The notes under the pieces: model-generated
Database searches by the model: none
Told to the model about the DNA's origin: nothing
What the model saw: only the letters and a program-made list of their open reading frames with translations
Position numbers and translations under genes: made by a program
From: Eucommia ulmoides
Lineage: Eukaryota > Streptophyta > Magnoliopsida > Garryales > Eucommiaceae
Length of the DNA: 64,000 nt
Assembly: GCA_016647705.1 (NCBI GenBank)
Contig: CM028339.1
Span: forward strand, 25,521,803-25,585,802
Reading direction: 5' to 3'
Shown: positions 22,381 through 32,560 of the stretch, one piece after another
Numbering within the stretch: the first letter of the stretch is position 1
How the letters are laid out: every line of letters begins with the position of its first letter

Positions 22381-23250
22381 GGTTATGGCATAGAAGACTT
22401 GGGCATGCTAATATGGAGTTAATTTCTAACTTATCTATGTAGAGTCTTATACGTGGCCTACCTAATTTGAAATATGTGAAGGATAAAGTATGTGATGCAT
22501 GTCAATTTGGCAAGCAAGTTAGATCATTATTTAAGAAAAAGATGCACACGTCCATGTCTAGATGTCTTAAATTATTGCATCTTGATTTACTTGTGCCTAA
22601 CTCTGTTGCTAGTTTTGGTGGTAAGTTCTATGCATTTGTTATTATTGATGATTATTCTAGACTTACCTGAGTATACTTTCTTGCTAAGAAAAGTGAAGTT
22701 GCTTCCGTTCTTGCTAAATTTTGTAAATGTGTTCAAAATAAGAAGCAATGTTCTATTATTAACATTCGTAGGGACAGAGGAAGAGAATTTAAGAATGATG
22801 AAGTTATAAGTTACTGTGATGAGCATGGTTATGCTCACAACTTTTCTGTACCAAGATCACCGCAACAAAATGGTATAGTAGAAAGAAAGAAAAGAATGCT
22901 TCAAGAGATGGCTAGAACAATGCTAAATGAAAATCGTTTACCAACCTACTTCTAGGCCGAAGCAGTAAGTACCGCTTGTCATGTGGTAAATCGGGTATCA
23001 ATTCGTAGAGGGTCTAACAAAATCCCAAATGAAATCTGGAATGGTAAGACTCCTAAAATCTTATACTTTAAAGTCTTTGGATGCAAATATTTTATTTTGA
23101 ATGGCAAGGATAATCTTGGTAAATTTGATGCTAAATTTAATTATAGGATTTTCTTTGGATATGCTACTAACAGTAAGGCTTATAGAGTCTATAATAAACG
23201 TACTTTAGTAGTAGAAGAAACTATGCATGTCATTTTTGAGGAAGCTGATC
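22380..23250 (+). pseudogene. Integrase remnant, SIRE-type element
   Basis: It begins with the pre-integrase zinc segment WLWHRRLGHANMELISNLS, continues with VCDACQFGKQ, LLHLDLLVPN and FVIIDDYSRLT (first acidic residues of the core), and later shows PQQNGIVERKKRMLQEMART and a C-terminal VFGCKYFILNGKDNLGKF, all in the order usual for Copia integrases. It is broken in several places. Confidence 0.8.
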
Positions 23251-23479
23251 CATATTTGTCGAGAAAGGTTTTGGATGATGATGGTACAGGTATCTTAAAT
23301 AACCAAAACCAAGGGAATGATGCAACAAAGAAGTCTCAACAAGAGGAGGAACCTAAGAAGAAGGATTCGACTTTACCAAGAGTTATAAAGAAAGTACCAA
23401 GGCATTTAATTAAAGAAATCATCGGTAATTTTGAAAAATGTGTAAGTACTCGATTTTCTCTTAGGGATATAAATTAATC

Positions 23480-24330
23480 TTGCTTTCTTATCTCAAATTG
23501 AGCCTAAAAATATAAATGAGGCATTAATTGATGAATCTTGGATTTACACAATGTAAGATGAATTAGTTCAATTTGAGCGGAACAAAGTATGGTATTTTGT
23601 TCCGAGACCGGATTTTTATCCAATTATTGGTACTAAATGGGTATTTAGAAACAAAAAGGATGAATCTGTTATGGTAATTAGAAATAAAGCAATATTAGTG
23701 GCACAAGGCTATAATCAAGGGGAATGAATTGATTATGATGAAATTTATGCTCCTGTTGCTAGACTAGAAGCAATTAGAATGCTACTCGCCTTTGCATATT
23801 CACGTAATTTTAAGTTATATCAAATGGATGTAAAAAGTGCATTTCTAAATGCCTTTCTAGCTGAAAAAGTTTATGTGGAACAACCCCCGGAATTTGAAAG
23901 TGACAAATTTTCCGATCATGTATTTAAACTTCGAAAGGCTTTGTATGGGCTCAAACAAGCTTCGAGAGCTTGGTATGAGAGACTTAGCCGATATTTGATT
24001 GAGAATAATTTTCAAATGGGTATTTGTGATATAACACTATTTGTAAAGCAAATTGATTCTGATATTCATTAGTACAAGTATATGTTGATGATATCATTTT
24101 TGGATCTACTAATGAGGATCTTTACCAAAAGTTTGCTAAGATAATGCAGGTTGAATTTGAAATGAGTATGATGGGAGAGTTAAATTTCTTTCTTGGATTG
24201 TAAATTAAGCAAACTAAACAAGGGATATTTGTAAACCAAGCTAAATACACCAAGGAGCTATTAAAGAAATATGGCTTGGAAGGAGCTAAAGAGTACAAAA
24301 CTCCCATGGCAACGGTTACAACAATTGAAA
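23480..24330 (+). pseudogene. Reverse transcriptase remnant, SIRE-type element
   Basis: Copia RT landmarks appear in order: ALIDESWIYTM, NKVWYFVPRP, IIGTKWVFRNKKDE, IYAPVARLEAIRMLLAFAYS, LYQMDVKSAFLNAFLAEKVY, VYVEQPPEFE and RKALYGLKQASRAWYERLSR, and the following region near 24080 corresponds to the YVDDIIFG motif. The longest open part is 23779-24072. It is broken. Confidence 0.85.
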
Positions 24331-24379
24331 AAGACAATACGGGCAAAAGCGTTAATGAAAAGATGTATCGAGGTATATT

Positions 24380-25040
24380 GGTATCTTGTTGTATTTAACT
24401 GCTAGTAGACCTAAAATTATGTATAGTGTTTGTCTTTGTGCTAGATTTCAGTATTTTCCTAAAGAATCGCACTTGACTACGGTTAAGCAAATTTTTCGTT
24501 ATTTAAAGGGGACGACTGACCTAGGATTATGGTATCATATGGGGAGTGATTCTAAATTGGTAAGTTACTCCGATGCTGACTTTGCCGGTTGCAAAGTTGA
24601 GAGAAAAAGTACAAGCAGATCATGTCATTTGTTAGGACATGCTTTGGTTTCTTGGTCAAGTAAGAAACAGAATTCGATAGCCTTATCCACTACTGAGGCT
24701 AAATATATGGAAACTGGTAACTATTGTACTCAAATTGTATATATTAAGCAATAGTTAAATGATTTTGGAGTTTATATGGAGGAGGTCCCGATCTTTTGTG
24801 ATAATAAAAGTGTTATATGTCTAAGTAAGAATCCTACACAACACTCACGAACTAAGCACATAGAGATTAGACATCACTTTATTCGTAATCACATTTAGAA
24901 AAAATATATTATTATTGAGTATATTGATACCTCCGACCAACTTGCTGATATTTTTACCAAACCACTAGCAGAAGATCAGTTTGTGAAAATCATTTGTAAT
25001 TTGGGAATGGCTAGGCATAATGATGTTTGCCTAGAATGAC
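24380..25040 (+). pseudogene. RNase H remnant, SIRE-type element
   Basis: RASRPKIM-type start with LTASRPKIMYSVCLCARFQ, then KQIFRYLKGTTDLGLWY, SYSDADFAGCKVERKSTSRS, SWSSKKQNSIALSTTEAKYM, FCDNKSVICLSKNPTQHSRT and HIEIRHHFIRNHI, ending near TKPLAEDQFV. These are the Copia RNase H motifs. The coding region ends about 300 bp before the 3' LTR. It is broken. Confidence 0.85.
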
Positions 25041-25333
25041 TTACATGTTTTTTTGTTTTTTTCTTTACTACCTATATATTTTATTTTATTTTATTTTGAA
25101 GATGACAAAGGGGGAAAAATGAGTGATGTTTTATTTAGATCAAGAATTCTAATATTGTGTTTTAATCAAAAGGGAGAAAAATTTAAAAATTATACTTTAT
25201 TGAGTATTTTTAAATTGTGAATTATTGAAATCTTCATTATGATGTTTAAATGAGTTAAAGAACTCATCCTCGGATTCAGGGGAATGTGGTTATATTTTAT
25301 TTTTAAAGAAAACATCAAAGTTAATTGTCATCA

Positions 25334-25349
25334 TAAAAAATGAGGAGAT
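25334..25349 (+). other. Polypurine tract of the SIRE-type element
   Basis: A purine-rich stretch ending GAGGAGAT lies immediately before the 3' LTR start at 25350, the standard position for plus-strand priming. Confidence 0.7.
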
Positions 25350-27436
25350 TGTTGATCCCAAGATTTTGATGAACAATTAAATATTGATGTTTTGGTGGAA
25401 CTAATATTTAATCAAGTGTTTTAGTGATTTAAAATTCCAATAATGAAGATGTCAAAGTGAATGGATGCTAAATGAAGATATCAAGATGATGAAGAAGTAT
25501 TAAGAGTTTGAAGACATTAGGGAAAATAACCTAGGTAAATATAAACTCTTAATATCACATTTAGGAACACACACACGACACAAAATGAATTTTATCTTTT
25601 ATGTGCGTTTTGGTTGAGTATATTTATTTGCTCCTATGTGAATTAAAAAGAAATATTTTTGAATGACTAAAATAGAATATAAGAGTATTAGTGGAGTTCA
25701 TTTGAATATAAATATGGATAAAGGGGCAAAATTGTAAAAAAAAAAAAAAAATAAGTTAAAAACAAGATTAGAGAAGAGATTCAGGAGGGGGCAATCAACT
25801 GAGGAGTCGACCGGAGAAAGAAGATGAACTCTTTGAATCTGCGAGTCAACAGAGCAGTCGACCAATAGAAGCTTGGCAAACTTTATGAATCTGCGAGTCG
25901 ACAGAACGGTCGACCGGTGGAAGTTTGGCAAACTCTCTGAATCTACGAGTTGACTGGGGAGTCGACCGATCAAGTACATGGGCTACTTCTAGTATCCTTC
26001 CGTCGACTGGGCAGTCGACTGAACGCACAATTTCAGGATATTGGTTGATCCAATTTTAAATCCAAAAGTAGTCATTTTTTGTTAATATTTGAGAGAGATT
26101 TCAAGTATATTCTTAACATTGGAGATATGGTTCATGTACTAATTAAATTCTTTCAATATGGTTCATTAATTATTAAAGTTTCTCAATTTGGTACTTAAAA
26201 TGGATTCTATACTTATTTGTTTTGATTGAGAAATATTTTGGGGATTTAATTGAGAGTTTTAAAAGTTGTTATTAAGTGAAATTGAACCTAAATGAAGTTC
26301 TCATGTTATGAAGGGTCTATAAGAATATTTTATTGTCATGACACTTGTAAACTAGCCGTTAGGACGCTGATTACATGTGCCCTTATACAGACCTGCGAAT
26401 TTTCTACGAGAGCTAATCATTCTAAGAGAAAAAAAAAATTAGTTTATATCTTTTTTAGAGAGCTTTTATAAGAGTTATCATTCAACGATACTGTGAGTTG
26501 TTCTAAGAGTGATTCTGATAATCAACTGCAATCAATTTGTGCTGATACCGGAATTGATGCTACATTGTTTTCATCATTAATTCTGTGGATTCTGGGTGAA
26601 ATCTTTCCATATTGATTATTACTTGTTTATTATTGTATTTTAGAAATTGATCTTAGAAATTATTTTTGATTACGTACTCCAATTTGCTACCCATATATTG
26701 TTAATATCTGATTTCTACATCTCACATAATCCTATCACTAGTTGGGATATTAATTGCGTTTATATATATCTGGGGTGGTAGAAGCTCCGAGTGAGATTTA
26801 CTTATCAATTTTTTTATTAGTTAGGTGTGACGGGTTAAATATTATTGGGGATATTTAATCAAAGTTAGCTGGGTTTCAGTCTCTTCCTATAAAGAGATTG
26901 AGGTAATGATTCTTCCTGAAATAGAATTACGTGTTTGTGTGTGATTTTTTAACGGTTCAATCCTTACCGGATAAAATGATATTTGGAGTGTTTTGGTGAG
27001 GTTTTGATTCTTGAGCCTAAGTGTTAAAAAGAATTAGGTTATTCTTTAGCCTGTAAAAAGTAAAGGTTATTCTTTTGCCTTTGAAAATGAAATTGTAAAG
27101 GTTGATTCTGAGCTTGTAAAATAATCGGTGTATGGGTTTGGTTTCTACCTTTAAAGAAATCTAGGTTTTAGTGGGTGTGACCTCCGTGGAGCTCGGGGGA
27201 TTAGATTAGCTAAGAGTATCTTGGTAAACCAATATAAATCTCTGGTGTGCTACTTTATTAATTTGTCTATTTTTTCTATTTGTGTGTGCACCTAGTTGAT
27301 TGATTAATTCCGTTGTGTTATAAAAATAATAATTAATTTAGGTATAAAATAAATTATTTGATTTATTGATTTTTATTCTGATTATTTTTTAATTACCCAA
27401 TTCACCCCCTCTCTTGGGTATTCTATTGGGCCAACA
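25350..27436 (+). repeat. 3' LTR of the SIRE-type element
   Basis: About 2.1 kb. It starts TGTTGATCCCAAGATTTTG and ends TTGGGCCAACA. It aligns with the 5' LTR (18748-20856) from end to end and carries the same GTCGAC-rich minisatellite (25785-26020). Confidence 0.9.
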
Positions 27437-28901
27437 ATAGCAAATGTCAATTAAGACCAAAAACTTGGAATGATCTCACCAGGATACCACTTAAATGAAT
27501 ATAAATGAATCGCAGTGAAACTCTAAATCGGTAATAGCAACAACAAATTCTCAAGAACAATTCTCAAGGAAAAATCTCACAATACTCTCAGTATGAATTC
27601 AAAATAATTATTATCAGAAGGTTCAGGAACTGAATAGCTCTTAAAAATTAATTGATTGGGATCACTCATAAGTGAAAAACGCATGTCTACGTATAGGGAT
27701 TTAAGACTAACCCTCCAACGGCTAATTTCTATTTTTCATGACACTTAATTGCTCTTATACACCCTTTATATCGATATAACTCAATCCTGGTTGAATTCAC
27801 TCAAATATAACTTTTAAAACATTCAATTTAATCCATCAAATATTTCTCAAATTGAATTAGATAAGATAAAAAGAATTAAACGTACCAATTTGAAAAACAA
27901 TTAAATTATATTAACTATATCTATAGGGATATCAAAATATCAATCACATATTTTAAATAACATCAAATCGTTAAGATATCTCTCTGATCTTAACCATAAA
28001 ACAGTTAGTAACGGCTACTTTTTGATCAAATCCACAAAATTCTCCAAACTTGAAACCGAACCATCGATTGACTGATTAAAATCATAAGTCGACCAATCAA
28101 TTTAGGTTGTAGCCCAAGCCAAAAAGTTCTCGTTAGTCAATTGATCGCTACTCTATAGTCTGTCGACCAATCAATTCAGGATACTCCCCAGGCTAATTTT
28201 CAGCTATGGTCAGTCGACCGATTATCTTAGGTCTGTCGACCGATCGATTCAGAGAGTTCAAGTATTAGCCTTAGGTCGACCAATCCCTCATGATCTGTCA
28301 ACTGATCGATTCAAAGAGTTCAGGTTTCAGCCTGAGTCAACCGATCTCTCTTCAGTCAGTTGACCAATCAATCCAGAGACTGTACCATTCCCAGCCACTT
28401 CTTTATCGGTTGACCGATCCTCATTGGTTGGTTGATCGATCCTACTTTCCTCAATTAATTTTAACTCCAATCTTTAATGTTTTTGCCCTTTTAACCGATT
28501 TCTTTTCTCGATTAACTTAATTGACACTTTAAATCAATTTTAATTACTATTATTTCTTAAATCAATATTTCTTCTTCAATTTCACATAGGAGCAAATATG
28601 TTTAACTAATTAAGATCATAATAAAAACACACATAGACATAAATTCATTTTTGTGTCGTGTGTGATTGTAATCGGGATACATTAAGATTTAAAATTAACG
28701 TAAGTTGTTTTCTTCTAAATTCTTCAAAATCTTCAGTCTCTATGCTTGTCTCCTTGTCAGTCTCTTGCATCCTTAACCATCTTCAATCATTTCTTCATGA
28801 TAAAATCATCAATGAAATTTTTACACTGAAACACTCAATAAACTCGTTAGTTCCACAAAAATATGAATATTTAATTGTCCATCAAAATCTTAGGATCAAC
28901 A
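27437..28901 (-). mobile_element. SIRE-type solo LTR, minus strand, U3-side part
   Basis: Continuation of the minus-strand LTR at 17780-18747. It ends AAAATCTTAGGATCAACA, the reverse of the family start TGTTGATCCTAAG, followed by TSD CAAAT (28902-28906). The minisatellite with GTCGACC/GGTCGAC words is at 28060-28440. Total LTR length is about 2.4 kb. It inserted one base inside the 3' LTR start of Tat element A. Confidence 0.85.
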
Positions 28902-28905
28902 CAAA

Positions 28906-29542
28906 TGATGTGGGAAAAATTCTCACGAGTGGGGAATGGATCCAAACTCAAGCCGGCGGGTTGGGTCAATGGATGGGGCCTAACTTGAGGCGTTCGAACA
29001 GGGCTGCAGGCCAACAATTGATCGTGGGTTGCCAAATCCGATGACCCAAGGAAGTAAGCACCTGGCCCGCTAATAAGGCCTTGATGTGCAGATGACCATC
29101 CCAACGCAGAATAAATCCCCTAACGGGGGCCTAGAGATTAAACCCAGGTATGGTAAGGCGATAATAATAAATCTCACCAACCCCTCCGCCCATGCACGGA
29201 CGTAATTAGCGCACCATCCCTAAATGGGTGCGAGACCAATGGTCACGGTGGCTAAGTATGGAACGTAGAGAGGGCCACGGCAATAACAGCTCTAAAGACA
29301 ATCGGCATGAAGATATATATAAGGAATATAGGCATCACATGAGGGAGGCTCTATTTTTCAACTCTTTACTCTTTTTATACTGTTGTATTCTCTATTCTCT
29401 AGATACTACTGTAAACCATTCTCTGCAACCTATTGTTTTTTACCCTTCTTAGAGGAATTTAATCTAAGTGAGTAGTGTATTATTGAGTTTTCCGGCACGT
29501 GTGACGATTGGTTCACACACTAGGTAAATTTGTACAACATCA
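28906..29542 (+). repeat. 3' LTR of Tat element A
   Basis: It starts TGATGTGGGAAAAATTCTC and ends GTACAACATCA, followed by TSD AATTT (29543-29547), the same as before the 5' LTR. It is about 637 bp and aligns with 7631-8271. Its first base is also the last base of the SIRE-type target duplication, so that insertion landed exactly at the polypurine-tract/LTR junction. Confidence 0.9.
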
Positions 29543-29653
29543 AATTTTGTAAACAATGACGTGATTGTCTCCTTTTGCTTTTAGAAAAAAGAATTAATAG
29601 AGCATACAATTATAATATATTATTCCATTCTTATAAAAATCATAAGAAATTAA

Positions 29654-30798
29654 GGCCCTGTTTGGGTAGTGTTTCCAACCCAATCCAATCCAAAAATTCT
29701 GGGATTGATTTTTAGGAATGCGTTTGACAAACACAAAACTCAACTCAACCCAACCCAAAAAATAAGAATTGATTCTCAAAATTCTAAGGAAATGAGAAAA
29801 AATAAAAAAAAATTGTGCCCAAAAAACTAAACCCATGAAAAAGAACACGCTGGGAATTACTTCAATTGTTATTGAGTTCCAGTGTTCTACTTTTGTTAGC
29901 CTCATTTGTTTTTTCTTTTCTTTCTCATTTTTGTTGTTGTGACTTGTGAGTCCTTCTAGCAATCGTCTTCACTGCTCATTCCTCCTCCTAGCAATCATCA
30001 TCGTTTTGCAATCGTCATCACTGCTCGTTCCTCCTCGCAATCGTCGTTACCATCCTCACCATCTCCATTGTCCTCGCCATTTAGGGTTTCGATTTCGTTC
30101 ATTACTGAAATCGAACAGGTTTTGATTTCGTTCGCTCTTTAGGGTTTGGTTCATTCATTACTAATTTAGTGTTCATTTGATCGAATCTCAAATCGAAATC
30201 ATTCGTTGCTTTAGTTCATTCTCAAATCGAAATCAATCAAATCTTGAATTGAAATCAAAATCTCAAATCGAAATCAATCGATTCTCAAATCGAAATCGAA
30301 ATCTCAAATCGAAATAGTTCGTTGCTTTGATTCATTCTCAAATCAAATTCAAAATCTCAAATTGAAATCAATTTAATCTCAAATCGAAATTGTTGTTAGT
30401 TGTTCATTCACAAAATTGATTTCAATTTCGTTGCTCATTGACGAAATCGATTTCGATTTCGTTGTTCGTTCATGAAAATCTCCGTGGAATTCGATTATTA
30501 GAGGCCATGTTGTTCGGTGAAGTTGAAGACAAGATGTAGATGAAGGAAGAGAAAAGAAGAAAAAGAAAAAGAAAAAAGAAATGAAAAAAAAAAAAAAAAC
30601 ACACACACACACACAATTTTAAAGAAATAATTTTAAGATAATATCGCTATCAAACGCAATTTTGTTCCCAGCACAAAAAAAAAATTATCGTTACCAAATG
30701 TAATTTTGTTTTCAGTAAGAAACAAAATTCTCAACTCAACTCAATCTAACTCATCCCAATTGGATTGAAAAAAGTGGGAACACTAACCAAATGCCACC
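29654..30798 (+). mobile_element. Harbinger/Tourist-like non-autonomous DNA element, copy 1
   Basis: Ends GGCCCTGTTTGGGTAGTG and CACTAACCAAATGCCACC form short inverted termini and are flanked by TAA (29651-29653 and 30799-30801), the usual 3-bp target of PIF/Harbinger elements, whose termini often read GG..CTGTTTGG. Length is 1145 bp. No transposase is seen. The interior includes a CAATCGTCATCACTGC-type stretch (about 29960-30080) and a TCTCAAATCGAAATC minisatellite (about 30185-30400). Both end regions match copy 2 (30993-32125) in opposite orientation. The interior may contain captured host DNA, which is inference. Confidence 0.65.
30180..30400. repeat. Short tandem repeat, TCTCAAATCGAAATC type
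   Basis: The 15-base word TCTCAAATCGAAATC and variants recur about eight times with irregular spacers, in the interior of Harbinger-like copy 1. It is not present in copy 2. No coding use is apparent. Confidence 0.7.
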
Positions 30799-30992
30799 TA
30801 AATAAATAAGACACAAACGAAAGACATGTTTGGAGTTCTATTAAGAAAATCAACTGAACAAAAAGTGTGTTCGTTTGTTGAACATGTGATTTGCTGTGGA
30901 CCCACGTAATGCCTCTCATCAACATGCCACATTTGAACTTTTTTTATCCCCACATTTTATAACATCAACTATATTTCATTATAATAAACTAA

Positions 30993-32125
30993 GGTGGTGT
31001 TTGGTTAGTGTTCCCACTTTTCTCCATCCACTTGGGATGGGTTAGGTTAAATTGAGTTGAGAATTTTATTTTCTTCTGAGAATAAAATTGCGTTTGGTAA
31101 TAACAGAATTTTATTTTGTGTTGGGAACATAATCGCGTTTAGTAACGCATAATTTTGTTACCTTTTGGGAACAGAATTAAGTTTGGTAACGAATAATTCT
31201 GGAATTGTTTCTATATAAACACCATTTTCTATAGCAGCCGATCATCTCACTCCTAGTCGCTTCTCAATTTTTCGGCCAATAATAGTAAGGTACTTATTTT
31301 TTTAGGGTAAAATGCCTTTTACCTCCCTATACACAATAATCCTTGGGTAGCGTTAATACACAAATAGTATTATAAATAATCATATGATACAGTTTGAATT
31401 GCTACTAGCAGCAAATTCACAGCTAAACAATCAATAATTTAGAAATAGTGAACAGTTTCAGTTAAACAACTCCAGAAAGATTGGAATAGAGTCAACCCTA
31501 ATTTCGGCAAACTGATCAATCCAAACAAATATGAAGGGGAAAAAAATGGAGGCCGATTTCAAACTTAAGAGGATCGTTGATGTTCAGATCTATGGATTTA
31601 AAGAGGAAAATCCATAGATCTGGAACAAACAAGTGCAAATCTGAAGAAATCAAAAGAAAAAAAAAACGATGCAATGACGATCCGACGGAGAGAGATACAA
31701 AGGGGAGAGAGAGAGAGAGCTTAAGACGAGAGAAGACGACCGGCGACGCTAGCTTCAGTGGCGTTTTTCGCTGCTTGGTGGAGACGAGAGAAGACGAGAG
31801 CTTGTGGTTGAGCAACAATAGACGGAGAAATGAGAAGAAGAAGAAGGTCTGACGACGGGTTGGAGTTGGGTAGGTGTGGAATTGATTCTCATTAATTTTT
31901 CATTTAATGACAAGCGTATCCTACATTTGGGATGAGTTGGGTTGGGCACCAAAAAAAAAAAAAAAAACTTTTTGTTTATTCTCCTTTCATTAGATTTTAA
32001 AGAATCAATTCTCACTTTTTAAATTGGGTTGGGTTGAATTTTGTGTTTCTCAAACGCATTCCCAAATATCAATCTCAATTTTTTTTTTATTGGGTTGGGT
32101 TGAGTTTATACCCAAAAAGTACCCC
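30993..32125 (-). mobile_element. Harbinger/Tourist-like non-autonomous DNA element, copy 2
   Basis: It starts GGTGGTGTTTGGTTAGTG after TAA (30990-30992) and ends near ACCCAAAAAGTACCCCC. Its left part matches the reversed right part of copy 1 (GTTAGTGTTCCCACTTTT, GAGTTGAGAATTTT), and its right part matches the reversed left part of copy 1 (GGAATGCGTTTGA and CTCAACCCAACCCAA, minus strand). The right target duplication is not clear. Length is about 1.13 kb. The interior differs from copy 1 and holds GACGAGAGAAGACGA repeats (about 31724-31800). No transposase. Confidence 0.6.
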
Positions 32126-32141
32126 CAAGCTATCATGGCTT

Positions 32142-32560
32142 CACTACTATTCATTTGTTTATGTAATTTTACATAAAAGTCATTCTTATCTTTGAATATT
32201 ACAAATACCATTGTCACCTCAATTATTGATGTATAGTTCACTATCACTATTAAAGTTCACTGTCACTATTCATTTGTATAGATATAATAAACATTTAAAA
32301 GTATTTTTTTAACGGTTTTTTTTTCCAAATAATCTTCTATTTCTTCTATTATATAAAGCAATGTATAACTACTATTCATTTGTTTATGTGATTTTACATA
32401 AAATCCTTCCTATCTTTGAATATTACCAATACAATTATCACCTCAATTATTGGTCTATAGTTCTCCATCACTATTAAAATCATTATTCATTTGTATAGAT
32501 GTAACAAAAAATTAAAAATTAAAACTTATTTTTTTAACTTTTTTTCAAAAATATATAAAA
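32142..32560. repeat. Tandem duplication, about 225-bp unit, 2 copies
   Basis: The block ACTATTCATTTGTTTATGT, TTTTACATAAAA, TATCTTTGAATATTAC and ACCTCAATTATTG occurs from 32146 and again from 32371. The two copies differ at scattered positions. No coding potential. It is AT-rich host-type DNA. Confidence 0.75.

Larger units (their letters stand above)
18748..27436 (+). mobile_element. SIRE/Maximus-type Ty1/Copia element
   Basis: An 8.7-kb element with LTRs 18748-20856 and 25350-27436, a primer-binding site at 20857, gag with a zinc knuckle, protease, integrase, RT and RNase H in Copia order, and a polypurine tract before the 3' LTR. The gag tail KKWMKATWDDTDSSSLDESD is typical of the SIRE/Maximus lineage, as is the LTR length. 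No env-like frame lies between RNase H and the 3' LTR (only about 300 bp). LTRs differ by about 8-9% where compared by eye, suggesting about 3-4 million years. It is structurally whole but broken in coding sequence, with about eight or more disruptions. No clear target duplication was found, possibly because it lies in an AT-rich repeat. Confidence 0.9.
7631..29542 (+). mobile_element. Tat element A: Ty3/Gypsy, Tat clade, with nested insertions
   Basis: A 21.9-kb interval bounded by related LTRs (7631-8271 and 28906-29542) with the same 5-bp duplication, AATTT, at 7626-7630 and 29543-29547. Internal parts in order are: primer-binding region, reduced gag remnant, protease, a 14-residue repeat region, RT, RNase H, a second RNase H, integrase, a 91-bp tandem repeat, and a small antisense reading frame. 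The second RNase H is the known hallmark of the Tat clade. Removing the nested solo LTR (11634-14267) and the SIRE-type nest (17780-28901) leaves about 8.2 kb. LTRs differ by about 13-14% over the parts compared by eye, suggesting an age of very roughly 5 million years at a commonly used plant rate. It is clearly broken, with at least ten disruptions of the coding region. Confidence 0.9.

Noticed and set aside
25040-25349. env-like gene between RNase H and 3' LTR of the SIRE-type element
   Set aside because: Only about 300 bp of AT-rich sequence without an open frame; SIRE-type env-like frames are much longer.
31516-31852. Open frames on both strands, about 90-100 codons
   Set aside because: They lie inside a Harbinger-like element with no transposase motifs; at most a captured fragment.
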